In this document: positions 35,015 to 43,758 of the stretch, one piece after another
Position numbering within the stretch: position 1 is the stretch's first letter
Layout of the letters: every line of letters starts with the position of its first letter
DNA from: an uncultured Prevotellaceae bacterium
GTDB taxonomy: Bacteria; Bacteroidota; Bacteroidia; Bacteroidales; Bacteroidaceae
DNA length: 55,279 nucleotides
Assembly (NCBI GenBank): GCA_945833925.1
Contig: CAMAFX010000009.1
Location: forward strand, 1-55,279
Direction: 5' to 3'
Notes under the pieces: model-generated
The model's database searches: none
What the model saw: only the letters and a program-made list of their open reading frames with translations
Told to the model about the DNA's origin: nothing
Program-made: the position numbers and the translations under genes

Positions 35015-35989
35015 ATGACAGAAAACGATTCTGCTCCCAAGATTCCGTTGTCACTGCCACAGAAAGTGCTCTACGGATTCCTCTATGCATTCCTGTATCT
35101 ACATTCGCTCCTCCCGATGCGAGTGCTGTATGTACTGAGCGACATACTCTATCTGCTGGTATACCGTGTGGTGGGCTATCGCAGAAAACTGGTCAGAAAG
35201 AATATGGCAGACTGTTTTCCCGAGCGAAGCAGAGAGGAGTTGCTGAAAGCGGAGATAGAGTTCTACCACTGGTTCTGCGACTATATTGTCGAGACCATCA
35301 AACTCACCACGATATCCGAGGACGAAATGCGCAGAAGGATGAAGTTCGAGGGGTTAGAGGAGTTCGAAAGTGCAGTGGCACAGGGTAAGTCGTGCACCGT
35401 CTATCTGGGACACTTCTGCAACTGGGAATGGGTGAGTTCGATCGGCGTTCACTTGCCATCGGGCGCTTATGCAGGTCAGATATACCACGAACTGGAAAGT
35501 CCTGCCCTGAACAACCTGTTCCTTAAGATACGCGGTCGCTTCAAGGTTAACAATATCAGGATGGACAAGACGTTCCAGACACTGCACATGATGAAGGGCG
35601 AGGGCCGTCCAGTCCTCGTGGGCTATATCTCCGACCAGGCACCAGGCTTCAACGACATGCACTGCTGGCCATGGTTCCTCAACCACGACACACCAGTATA
35701 TACCGGTCCCGAGAAGATGGCACGCCTGATGCACACCCCTGTATTCTATCTGGACATAACCAGACCACAACGAGGCTACTATGTCGGTCGTGTGGTCAAG
35801 ATATGCGATGATGCGTCGCAGACGGAGAATTTCTTCCCGACGCTTGAGTTCTTCCGCTTGCTCGAGGACAGCATCAAGCGCAACCCCGGGCTATGGTTGT
35901 GGTCGCACAACAGATGGAAGCGAACACGCGAGCAGTTCAACGCTCACTTCACCGAGGAACAACGTAAACGAATACTTGCACGACCATGA
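35015..35989 (+). CDS. LpxL/HtrB-type lipid A acyltransferase
   Basis: Membrane-associated acyltransferase that adds a secondary acyl chain to lipid A or a related lipid. The catalytic H-X4-E motif is HFCNWE (about residues 132-137, within YLGHFCNWEWVSS). An N-terminal hydrophobic anchor covers about 15-55 (VLYGFLYAFLYLHSLLPM), followed by the RKLVRKNMADCFPE block. ISDQAPG and TPVYTGPEKMARLMHTPV are further family stretches. Its 324 residues are typical. It overlaps the next gene by four bases (ATGA), which ties it to the glycan genes downstream. Confidence 0.92.
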   Translation: MTENDSAPKIPLSLPQKVLYGFLYAFLYLHSLLPMRVLYVLSDILYLLVYRVVGYRRKLVRKNMADCFPERSREELLKAEIEFYHWFCDYIVETIKLTTISEDEMRRRMKFEGLEEFESAVAQGKSCTVYLGHFCNWEWVSSIGVHLPSGAYAGQIYHELESPALNNLFLKIRGRFKVNNIRMDKTFQTLHMMKGEGRPVLVGYISDQAPGFNDMHCWPWFLNHDTPVYTGPEKMARLMHTPVFYLDITRPQRGYYVGRVVKICDDASQTENFFPTLEFFRLLEDSIKRNPGLWLWSHNRWKRTREQFNAHFTEEQRKRILARP

Positions 35990-36786
35990 AACAGGTTGCC
36001 GTCATCATACCACTGTACAGGAACCAGCACACGCCAGCCGAGCGTCTGTCGCTTCTTCAGACACATACCGTGCTGAAGAATCACCCTCTCATCGTGGTTC
36101 ATCCCGAGGGGCTTGATGTTTCTCCTATCAGGGACGAGTATCCACGGTTTGAGTACAGAGCCTTCGACAAGAAGTATTTCGATGGATTGGAGGGCTACAA
36201 CCGATTCATGCTTTCTTCCGAGTTCTACAAAGCATTTGCCGACTACGAATATATCCTTATCTGCCAGCCGGATGTATATATCTTCCGCGACGAACTGGCA
36301 GAGTGGTGTGGCAGGGGCTACGATTACATCGGGGCGCCGTGGCTGGAGCGCGACGTATACAAGCGTCCGTTCATAAAGCAGTATATGAAGTGGGAACAGG
36401 CGAGAAAGCACAGTCAGGGCAAACGCTGTCGTCAGGACCTCTTCGGCAAGGTGGGCAACGGTGGCATGTCGCTCCGCAGGATCAGCGCACACATTGAGGC
36501 TATCGGCAGGTACCGGTCGGTGATAGACTATTACCTCGAGACTCCGCGCCCGTTCTATGCAGAAGATATCTTCTGGGGTACAGAGGTGAAGGAGTTCCGT
36601 TACCCATCCGAGGATGAGGCTCTGCTCTTTGCCTTCGACAAGGACCCCGACTATTGCTATTATCGTACGGGAGGCAGACTGCCGTTCGGATGCCATGCAT
36701 GGAACAAGGGCAAGACCCGCCGTTTTTGGTTTGGCATACTCGGACTGGAACCATTCACCAATAAGTCGTCACGATATCCTATTTAA
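35986..36786 (+). CDS. DUF5672-family putative glycosyltransferase
   Basis: A 266-residue cytoplasmic protein with a GT-A-like opening (VAVIIPLYRNQHTPAE) and the DUF5672 signatures: YEYILICQPDVYIFRDEL (likely donor-binding acidic site), YDYIGAPWL, KVGNGGMSLRR, YAEDIFWG and a LPFGCHAWNK ending. The family is regarded as glycosyltransferase-like but lacks an assigned sugar. It starts in the LpxL-like stop codon and ends four bases before the next gene, so it is part of one transcript. Confidence 0.85.
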   Translation: MKQVAVIIPLYRNQHTPAERLSLLQTHTVLKNHPLIVVHPEGLDVSPIRDEYPRFEYRAFDKKYFDGLEGYNRFMLSSEFYKAFADYEYILICQPDVYIFRDELAEWCGRGYDYIGAPWLERDVYKRPFIKQYMKWEQARKHSQGKRCRQDLFGKVGNGGMSLRRISAHIEAIGRYRSVIDYYLETPRPFYAEDIFWGTEVKEFRYPSEDEALLFAFDKDPDYCYYRTGGRLPFGCHAWNKGKTRRFWFGILGLEPFTNKSSRYPI

Positions 36787-36790
36787 TGCT

Positions 36791-37798
36791 ATGAACAAGG
36801 TTGACACACAGATGCTAAAGGGCGTAGCCATACTGATGATGCTGTGGATACACCTGTTCAGCAACGGAATGTTAGCGTACGAATATACTCCGTTACTGCA
36901 TTTCTGGAATGGTGCACCATTGCCAGAGGTACTGCGCAAGGTGGGTTCCATGTGTGTCTCCATCTTTGTCTTCCTCGGTGGGTACGGACTTGCGGTAACG
37001 TGGACGAGATGCCACACCATGCACAACGCAAGACGTACACTGAGTCTTGTGTTCAACTTCTGGCTGGTATGCCTGTTGTTCATTCCTTTGTCTGCTTTTA
37101 CCAATCCTCAGGTTGTGCCTGGAGACTTTTGTACACTGCTGACGAGTGTGGCCGGACTGAATATGGCATACAACGGTGCCTGGTGGTTCCTGTTGCCTTA
37201 CGTGGTGCTTACTCTTGTGTCACGTCCGCTCATATCAACCATAATGAACGGAGGTAAGGCAGTGGTCGTCGGTTCGGTTGTCGTCTCCCTGCTGTGTCTG
37301 CTTGCAGGTTATTTCTGTTCGGGTATTGCTCTGTGTGGTGGAGTGGTGGAGATGCTTGTATGCTTTGCCTGCAACCTCATGCAGCTCCTTCTCATGTTCG
37401 TGCTCGGCATTGTGGCTGTCAGGTACGACTGGGCAGGATGGTTCAGGAAGAGGGTGAAACCCCTTTATGCCTGCTTGGGCATGACTCTTCTTCTCGTCCT
37501 TAAACTCTCGATAGGCGCAAGCGGTCTGCTCAATCCTCCATTTGTCGTTCTGTTCATCCTTCTGTTCATCTCGATGAATGTGCATGGGGCGGTGGGCAGG
37601 ATGCTTGTCTTGCTCGGCGACTATTCCACCAACATGTGGCTCTTTCACTACTTCTTTTTCTCGGGAGTATGCGGAGCGTGGCTCTTCTCACTGCGCTACC
37701 CGCTTCTCATCTTCCTAATGCTGACGGTTCTGTCTTTATTGACGTCCATCATAATAACCCGTTTGTATAATCCTGTTCGTAAATTCATCCGCAGATAG
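36791..37798 (+). CDS. Acyltransferase 3 family membrane protein (O-acyltransferase), copy 1
   Basis: A 335-residue protein with about ten hydrophobic segments of the acyltransferase-3 (OafA/NodX) family, which O-acetylates or O-acylates extracytoplasmic sugars. The conserved N-terminal histidine is in LMMLWIHLFSNGM (about residue 20). VSIFVFLGGYGLAVTW and WWFLLPYVVLTL are other family-like segments. The start is the ATG at 36791 (MNKVDTQMLKGVAI); a longer frame beginning at 36614 overlaps DUF5672 and lacks homology. It lies four bases after the DUF5672 stop codon. Confidence 0.82.
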   Translation: MNKVDTQMLKGVAILMMLWIHLFSNGMLAYEYTPLLHFWNGAPLPEVLRKVGSMCVSIFVFLGGYGLAVTWTRCHTMHNARRTLSLVFNFWLVCLLFIPLSAFTNPQVVPGDFCTLLTSVAGLNMAYNGAWWFLLPYVVLTLVSRPLISTIMNGGKAVVVGSVVVSLLCLLAGYFCSGIALCGGVVEMLVCFACNLMQLLLMFVLGIVAVRYDWAGWFRKRVKPLYACLGMTLLLVLKLSIGASGLLNPPFVVLFILLFISMNVHGAVGRMLVLLGDYSTNMWLFHYFFFSGVCGAWLFSLRYPLLIFLMLTVLSLLTSIIITRLYNPVRKFIRR

Positions 37799-37842
37799 AC
37801 AGTAGTCAGGTTGTTGAAGAAACGTATATTCATTACAGATAA

Positions 37843-38619
37843 ATGGCAATATCAGTAGTTATCAACACATACAATGCAGAGAAGCACCTTGAGCGGGTGC
37901 TGGAGTCGGTCAAGTCGTTCGACGAGGTTCTTGTGTGCGACATGGAGTCGACAGACTCTACACTCGACATAGCGTCACGCTACGGTTGCAGAATAGTAAC
38001 CTTCCCTCGCGGTCGCTATAACATAGTGGAGCCGGCGCGCGAGTTTGCAATCCGTTCGGCAAGTCACGAGTGGGTGCTTGTGGTCGATGCCGACGAGGTA
38101 GTGCCAGAGGGTCTTCGACGTCATCTCTACGACATTACTTCTAAGGATAATTGTCCTGACGGACTCTTCATAGCCCGCAAGAACTATTTTATGGGCAGGC
38201 TGATGCACGCCGCCTATCCCGACTACATCCTGCGTTTCTTCCGAAAGGACAAGACTACGTGGCCTCCCATCATCCATGTGCAGCCCGACGTGAAGGGACG
38301 TGTTGACCGTCTGCCCCGCCAGCGTATGGATATGGCTTTCGAGCATCTCGCCAACGACACTATAAGCGACCGCTTGCGCAAGACGGACCAGTACACCGAC
38401 AACGAACTGACAAAGAAGGCATCCAAGCATTACGGTGCTATGGCGTTCCTGTGGCGCCCCTTCTTCCGCTTCTTCAAGGCTTATATCCTGAAGGGAGGCA
38501 TACGCGACGGCATTCCTGGTTTTGTCTTTGCCAAGTTGGAGGCATACTATCAGCTGGTGATGCTGTCTAAGCTGAGGGAGAAAACAAGCAACGACCATCA
38601 GCACGACGGTCAAGAATAA
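37843..38619 (+). CDS. Glycosyltransferase family 2, WaaE/KdtX-like
   Basis: GT-A inverting transferase of the lipopolysaccharide-core WaaE type. Visible blocks are ISVVINTYNAEKHLERVLES at the N terminus, SFDEVLVCDMESTDSTLDIA, VLVVDADEVVP (about residues 84-94, the DXD site), and RKNYFMGRLMHAAYPDYILRFF, typical of WaaE homologues. A basic, partly hydrophobic C terminus (FLWRPFFRFFKAYIL) suggests membrane association. At 258 residues it is the usual size. The likely role is adding a glucose-like residue to core heptose, but the acceptor is not shown by sequence. Confidence 0.88.
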   Translation: MAISVVINTYNAEKHLERVLESVKSFDEVLVCDMESTDSTLDIASRYGCRIVTFPRGRYNIVEPAREFAIRSASHEWVLVVDADEVVPEGLRRHLYDITSKDNCPDGLFIARKNYFMGRLMHAAYPDYILRFFRKDKTTWPPIIHVQPDVKGRVDRLPRQRMDMAFEHLANDTISDRLRKTDQYTDNELTKKASKHYGAMAFLWRPFFRFFKAYILKGGIRDGIPGFVFAKLEAYYQLVMLSKLREKTSNDHQHDGQE

Positions 38620-38672
38620 CATTGCCGGAGGGCAACAGGCAGAACTGAACCCAAAATACAAAGAGAAGACAG

Positions 38673-39740
38673 ATGAACGATAAATCCATGAGTAATAGCA
38701 GAGTAATCAGTAACGCAGATAGCACTGGAAACAGTAACAGGAATGTCGGCAGAATAGACTACCTCGACCTGACCAAGTGCTTTGCCATTTTGTGTGTCCT
38801 GATGGGGCACGTCTGGCAATGGAGTTATCCCGGTAACCCCTACGAGGACAGCACCCTGTTTCAGGGAATCTACGCTTTCCATATGCCTCTCTTCATGACT
38901 GTATGCGGATTCTTCCTTGGCAAGTCACTGTCGGCAAAACCAATGGAGTTTGTCAGCCGAAGGGCAACGCAGTTGCTGCTTCCCGTACTCTCGTTCAGCA
39001 TCGTCTACCTCATGCTTCTCTTCGCAGTTCTCTCGCCACTGATGGGGTGGGAGATGGTCAGTCCACTGACTTACCTATCGGGGGGCGACATGTGGTTTCT
39101 GAAGTATCTGTTTGCCTGCCTTGTCGTGGCTTATGTATGCAAGGCATTGCTTCGCAAGACGTGGGTTGCTGCCCTTCTTCCCACCATTCTCTTGTTCTCG
39201 CTCACCCGTAGCGGCATCTTCCGACTGCTCCCCTACCTCTGGCTGGGCTATTATGTTTTTACCTACCGTCATCTGTGGGAGCGTTACACCCGATACATCT
39301 GTCTCATTACTGGCATACTCTTTACCATATGTCTGTTTTATTGGAAGGGTGAGTACGACGGCAACTATCGCTTTGTCGTGCTCCATTCGCCCATCCACAT
39401 TGTATGGGACAAGGCAGCGGTGGTATGGTTCAGACTGCTGGTGGGTTCTGTGGGCAGCATGTTCTTCATAACCCTTTTCAAGTTGCTCGACGGAGTGTGG
39501 CATGGTGGCGGGTTGAAGAACTATCTCTGCAGTATGGGTCAGCACACACTTGGCATCTATTGCCTGCAGATATATTTTCTGGAGAAACTTACCGACCAGT
39601 TCCCCATAGACATGGATATCGAGACATCCGTTCCGCTGCGACTGCTTGTCTTCCTGCTCGAAGCCGTTGTGCTCAATGAATTGGTCAAACTACTGCTCTC
39701 CAACAGATGGACGGCACTCTTCTTCCTTGGCAAGAAGTAA
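38673..39740 (+). CDS. Acyltransferase 3 family membrane protein (O-acyltransferase), copy 2
   Basis: A 355-residue integral membrane protein with about ten transmembrane segments. The family N terminus is IDYLDLTKCFAILCVLMGHV (His near residue 47), followed by FHMPLFMTVCGFFLGKSL and WFLKYLFACLVVAYV. It has a roughly 25-residue polar N-terminal tail rich in Asn and Ser, and an in-frame Met at residue 6 could also serve as start. It differs clearly from copy 1, so the cluster has two distinct O-acylation activities, perhaps on different sugars. Confidence 0.87.
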   Translation: MNDKSMSNSRVISNADSTGNSNRNVGRIDYLDLTKCFAILCVLMGHVWQWSYPGNPYEDSTLFQGIYAFHMPLFMTVCGFFLGKSLSAKPMEFVSRRATQLLLPVLSFSIVYLMLLFAVLSPLMGWEMVSPLTYLSGGDMWFLKYLFACLVVAYVCKALLRKTWVAALLPTILLFSLTRSGIFRLLPYLWLGYYVFTYRHLWERYTRYICLITGILFTICLFYWKGEYDGNYRFVVLHSPIHIVWDKAAVVWFRLLVGSVGSMFFITLFKLLDGVWHGGGLKNYLCSMGQHTLGIYCLQIYFLEKLTDQFPIDMDIETSVPLRLLVFLLEAVVLNELVKLLLSNRWTALFFLGKK

Positions 39741-39792
39741 CACAATCTTTAACTTTTTTTGAATCCCCACTTGTTAATAATGATATATAGCT

Positions 39793-40620
39793 ATGATATT
39801 TGTAAGAGATAAAGGTCAGATGTGCAATAACATCTTCCAGTATATGCATGTGTGTGCACTTGCTTTAGAGAATGGTCGTAGTGTTATGTCCATGCGTTTT
39901 GCATACAAGTATCAGTACTTTCATATTTGTGATACAAGTTACCACAATTATGTTTTTTATCTTTTGGGTAAGTTTCTTTCCTGGACGAAGCTTATACCTA
40001 CAATAACTTATGGGTTCGACCTTACACCTGCTATCTTTCAAACTAACGAAAAACGTCTTCTCAGCAACAGGCATGCACTGGTTGAGGGGTGGAGTGTCAG
40101 GTATTTCCCGCTTCTCTTTAAGCATCTTGATGAAATGAAGAGATTGTTCGAGTTCAAGGCGGAAATTAGCGACAAGGTGAGTCGCTACATATCAGGATAT
40201 AATGGTGGTGTACGCATCGGTGTTCATATCCGCCGAGGTGATTACGCAACATGGAACAATGGACGTTTCTTTTTCGATGACAAGGCATTTGTTGAAAAGA
40301 TAAGGCAGTTGGCTTCTTTGCTGGGTGACAGTAAGATAACAGTATATATATGTGGTAACGACCCGAGGCTGAACAAGGATTATTATATTAAAGAACTTAA
40401 AGACATGAAGGTTTGCTTTCCCGATGGCAATCCTGGCGAGGACCTGTGCCTCTTGTCGCAGTGCGATTATCTTATCGGTCCTCCAAGTTCATTCAGTCTT
40501 ATGGCGACATTCTATGACAAGGCAAAGCTTTATTGGTTGGGCTTGAACGAAGATATGAGGCTCGAAGACTTTCACGATTTTGCCTACTGGTCAGTTCGTA
40601 TGGATGCTGCCATGGGGTGA
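39793..40620 (+). CDS. Glycosyltransferase family 11 (alpha-1,2-fucosyltransferase-like)
   Basis: A 275-residue transferase with the GDP-fucose-binding motif HxRRxD visible as GVHIRRGDYATWNNG (about residues 141-155), preceded by an N-terminal GQMCNNIFQYMHVCALA block (the GQLGNQMF-type motif). The C-terminal part has DLCLLSQCDYLIGPPSSFSLMA, the family SNSTFSWW-like region. It probably adds fucose to a galactose-containing glycan. Codon choice is more A/T-ending than in its neighbours, as is also true for the next gene. No GDP-fucose synthesis genes lie in the window. Confidence 0.83.
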   Translation: MIFVRDKGQMCNNIFQYMHVCALALENGRSVMSMRFAYKYQYFHICDTSYHNYVFYLLGKFLSWTKLIPTITYGFDLTPAIFQTNEKRLLSNRHALVEGWSVRYFPLLFKHLDEMKRLFEFKAEISDKVSRYISGYNGGVRIGVHIRRGDYATWNNGRFFFDDKAFVEKIRQLASLLGDSKITVYICGNDPRLNKDYYIKELKDMKVCFPDGNPGEDLCLLSQCDYLIGPPSSFSLMATFYDKAKLYWLGLNEDMRLEDFHDFAYWSVRMDAAMG

Positions 40621-40667
40621 TGCATTCCGGCATCTCACAGGTATTATTATTCTGTAATTGTATTACT

Positions 40668-41873
40668 ATGAAACTTTTATTTCTGGTTAGTCGATTTCTT
40701 GATGGCGGCATAGACACGGTTCTTGTTGAGTACCTCAACTCGTTGTGCCGGCTTACCGATCATCAGATAACTCTTGCCATTGCCATCAAGCATAACGAAT
40801 TGGAGGTCTACCTTAGCCGTCTGGACAGAAGGGTCAGGGTGGAGTATCTTATTGGGGGCAGTAAACTTACATGGTACAAGATAAGGGCTCAGAAACATCA
40901 GAAGAGCATAATAAATGGGTTGTACGATGAATTTATTCTTAATCCTATACGTCGCAGAAGGATGCAAAAACGTTTAGCAGCATTGGCTGCAACCAATGAT
41001 GTGGTCATTGATTTTGACTGTTGTCATGGTTCTTATCTGAGAAACGTTGATTCGCATGTCAGGAAACTCTGTTTCTACCATTTCAGTCTGGTTAAGGAGA
41101 AGGAACGTAGTCCGCGACGATTTGAACGGACGATAAATAAATTTGCCATCTATGACAATATCGTATTGATCTCGGATGCTATGCTGGAAGAGGCAAGAAG
41201 TATTTGTCCGCAGTATGCCGATAAATTTGTGCACATATACAATCCGATAGATGCCGACGAACTGCGAAGAAGGGCTGATATGCCAGTGGATGATGAACTT
41301 ATCCAGCGTCCGTATATGTTGGCAGTAGAGCGTATCGAAGAGTCACAAAAGGACATTACAACGCTTGTAAGGGCTTATAAGATATTATGCGACAAACATG
41401 AGCCGGTCGGTTCATCTTCAGCGAAGGTTCAAACAGAAAGTATACCTTATTTATATATTATTGGTAAGGGGCGTGATGAGGCAAGGATTATGGCTCTGAT
41501 AGATTCCTTGCAGCTTGGGGAAAGAGTCCGTTTGCTGGGCTTTAAGACCAATCCTGCCCCATGGATAAAGAACGCACGACTCATGGTACACAGCAGCAAG
41601 TTCGAAGGTCTGCCTACAGTCCTTATTGAAGCCTTGCTGCTTGGCAAGACTATAGTTTCGAGCGATTGTCCTACAGGTCCACGCGAGATTCTCGACTATG
41701 GTCGTGCAGGAATATTGGTTGAACCGGGCAATGCTCAGGCCATGGCAGATGCTATTGAGAACGTGTTGTCTGACACCGACCTTGAACGTAGAATAAGGCG
41801 TGGTGCAGCGGAGTATGGTTCCAACTTTTTACCATCAAAGATAATAGAAAGCGAATTAAGTGAGGTACTATAA
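40668..41873 (+). CDS. Glycosyltransferase family 4
   Basis: GT-B transferase, 401 residues from the ATG at 40668 (MKLLFLVSRFLDGGIDTVLV). A frame beginning upstream at 40533 overlaps the GT11 gene and is not homologous there. Donor-domain blocks are MLAVERIEESQKDITTLVRA, LYIIGKGRDEARI, and HSSKFEGLPTVLIEALLLGK (about residues 304-323) with TIVSSDCPTGPREILDYGRAG. It ends the + strand glycan series and converges on the minus-strand GT2 after a 66-bp gap with only a weak hairpin. Confidence 0.88.
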   Translation: MKLLFLVSRFLDGGIDTVLVEYLNSLCRLTDHQITLAIAIKHNELEVYLSRLDRRVRVEYLIGGSKLTWYKIRAQKHQKSIINGLYDEFILNPIRRRRMQKRLAALAATNDVVIDFDCCHGSYLRNVDSHVRKLCFYHFSLVKEKERSPRRFERTINKFAIYDNIVLISDAMLEEARSICPQYADKFVHIYNPIDADELRRRADMPVDDELIQRPYMLAVERIEESQKDITTLVRAYKILCDKHEPVGSSSAKVQTESIPYLYIIGKGRDEARIMALIDSLQLGERVRLLGFKTNPAPWIKNARLMVHSSKFEGLPTVLIEALLLGKTIVSSDCPTGPREILDYGRAGILVEPGNAQAMADAIENVLSDTDLERRIRRGAAEYGSNFLPSKIIESELSEVL

Positions 41874-41939
41874 TATTAAGACAGAAGGATTTTGGTCAGA
41901 CAGCGTTGTCATATGTGGATTAGGATAGTGCTGTCCTCG

Positions 41940-42884
41940 TCATTTACTGTTCTGGAAACCGGAGATGTCGGCTACTTTGTCTATGGTGTAGCAGATGCTG
42001 TCAAGCAGTGTTCCCCTGAATATCTCGGGACAAGCCTTCACGAGTCTTTCCTGCTGTTCGCGTGATGCAAGTTTCTTTATTCGCTTCGTCATTCGTCCAC
42101 GTACCACTCTGTATTGGAACGATGAGGCTCCCAGCGAACGGAGTATATACGACTGTATGTCGCCCATCTCCTCGAAATCGGCACCGCTTGCCGTAGCATT
42201 GTTGCTTACCTTGTTGGCATGCTGGCGGAAGCGACTCAGTTCCTCGGGTACCTCCGCCACGTCGCCCTGCATTGCCATGTCGAACCAGAACAGCCAGTCA
42301 CCACAGTGGCGGTAGTTCTTGTAACGGTCCGATATGTTGTGGAAATTGTCCTTTCTCCACACTATCATTGAGGCGTTGTAGAGGAGATTCTTCAACACCA
42401 TACGTTTCTTGCAGAATGCCTTTCCGTCGTAGATGCCCGGCGACTTATAGAGCCATTTCTGGTCCCACGTGTAGTCGAGTGCCTTGCCTTCCGAGTCTAT
42501 CATCGTCGAGTGGCAGAATGCCAGCACAGCGTTGGGATTGTCGGTCAGTTTTGCCATCAGTTTCGACAGCAGGTCGTGGCTTGCGGCATCGTCGCTTTCC
42601 GCAATCCAGATATAGTTACCTTTTGCCAGGTTGATGCCACGTTCCCATTGCACGAACGTATTGTGCGTGTTCTTCTCGTTTATGATGACATGCGAGACAC
42701 GCTCGTGGTCCTTGTACGACAGCATTATCTCTGCGCTGTTGTCGGGCGAACAGTCGTCGAGCAGGATAACCTCGAAGTTTGGGTAATCCTGCGCCAGCAC
42801 ACTGTCTATGCGTTCGTGCAGATATGGTGCGTGGTTGTATCCCGGTATGATAACCGAAACCAGTGGTGACATACAATGACTCAT
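41940..42884 (-). CDS. Glycosyltransferase family 2
   Basis: GT-A transferase of 314 residues. The N-terminal half has SVIIPGYNHAPYLHERIDSV, VILLDDCSPDNSAEIM and the DXD-type YIWIAESDDAASHDLL (about residues 93-108). WLFWFDMAMQGDV and the VPEELSRFRQHANKVS block are common in O-antigen and capsule GT2 proteins. The start could be Met1 or Met5. It is the last gene of the minus-strand glycan unit. Sugar and acceptor are unknown. Confidence 0.87.
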   Translation of the reverse strand: MSHCMSPLVSVIIPGYNHAPYLHERIDSVLAQDYPNFEVILLDDCSPDNSAEIMLSYKDHERVSHVIINEKNTHNTFVQWERGINLAKGNYIWIAESDDAASHDLLSKLMAKLTDNPNAVLAFCHSTMIDSEGKALDYTWDQKWLYKSPGIYDGKAFCKKRMVLKNLLYNASMIVWRKDNFHNISDRYKNYRHCGDWLFWFDMAMQGDVAEVPEELSRFRQHANKVSNNATASGADFEEMGDIQSYILRSLGASSFQYRVVRGRMTKRIKKLASREQQERLVKACPEIFRGTLLDSICYTIDKVADISGFQNSK

Positions 42885-42930
42885 TTGTTGTTATTTTTAG
42901 GAGTTAACAGCCGTTAATTTCCGTTGGTTC

Positions 42931-43725
42931 TCATAAACTTATGCAGACTACTGTTATTGTTAATATAAGTAGAAGGAGTGTAGAGATGTACATGAACATC
43001 TGCATCATCCTGACGTGCTTTGCGTTCTTGTCCTCAAGTTTCAGAATGGTGTTGATGAGTTGCCTTGCACCCTCCGGTGCCTCCTCCATCATCATGTATT
43101 TCTCTCGTCGCCATCCCTTCCTGTCCGTAGAACTCATTCCCGACTGCGCCTCGTAGTTGCACGTCGTGACAGGCACGTACTGGAAGGTGGCTCCCTTGTG
43201 GTACATCTCCCTCCACTTTGCCCAATCCGAGTAGAGTCTGTACTTCAGGTCGTATGGCGATTCCCTGAGCAGGCATGTCCTTACCATCATTGCCTGGTGG
43301 TTGATGTTCATGTGGTACAGGGTGTAGGGATTGATGCTTCTCGGTGCCTCCACCTTCTCTTCTCTGTCCTTGTACACGTTTATCCAGTCGCCATACACGA
43401 TGTCTGCCTCGGGGTGGTTGTCCATCACCTGCTCCAGGGTTGTCTTTTCGTGAAAACAGTCGCCCGAGTTCATGAACCAAACGTATTCGCCGTTGGCATG
43501 CATGAGTCCCTTGTTCATGGCATCGTACACCCCCTTGTCCGCTTCGCTTACGCAGTAGTCGGGCTTTCTTTCCAGCGTATTTATGTAATCCGTCGAACCG
43601 TCCTTGCTGCCGCCGTCAATGATGATCCACTCAAAGTCCCTGAAGGTCTGTCCGGCAATGCTCGCAGCCGTGTCCTTCAGTCCCCCGAGATTGTTGTAGT
43701 TGACGGTTATTACTGATAGCTTCAT
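42931..43725 (-). CDS. Glycosyltransferase family 2 with C-terminal membrane anchor
   Basis: A 264-residue GT2 of the colanic-acid WcaA/WcaE-like type. It shows LSVITVNYNNLGGLKDT, FEWIIIDGGSKDGSTDYI, SEADKGVYDAMNKGL (about residues 60-74) and YVWFMNSGDCFHE (DXD replaced by the SGD form usual in this subgroup). The last 20 or so residues (MFMYISTLLLLILTITVV) form a membrane segment. It lies in line with glf and the neighbouring transferases on the minus strand. Confidence 0.88.
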   Translation of the reverse strand: MKLSVITVNYNNLGGLKDTAASIAGQTFRDFEWIIIDGGSKDGSTDYINTLERKPDYCVSEADKGVYDAMNKGLMHANGEYVWFMNSGDCFHEKTTLEQVMDNHPEADIVYGDWINVYKDREEKVEAPRSINPYTLYHMNINHQAMMVRTCLLRESPYDLKYRLYSDWAKWREMYHKGATFQYVPVTTCNYEAQSGMSSTDRKGWRREKYMMMEEAPEGARQLINTILKLEDKNAKHVRMMQMFMYISTLLLLILTITVVCISL

Positions 43726-43758
43726 AATCGGTTGGCTTGTTATGTTTTCGTCTGTTCT

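Noticed and set aside
36614..36790. Longer N terminus for the first acyltransferase-3 protein
   Set aside because: The extension overlaps DUF5672, has no membrane segment or homology, and the ATG at 36791 gives the normal family start four bases after the previous stop codon.
40533..40667. Longer N terminus for the GT4 protein
   Set aside because: The extension overlaps the end of the GT11 gene and is unlike GT4 N termini. MKLLFLVSRF at 40668 is the expected start.
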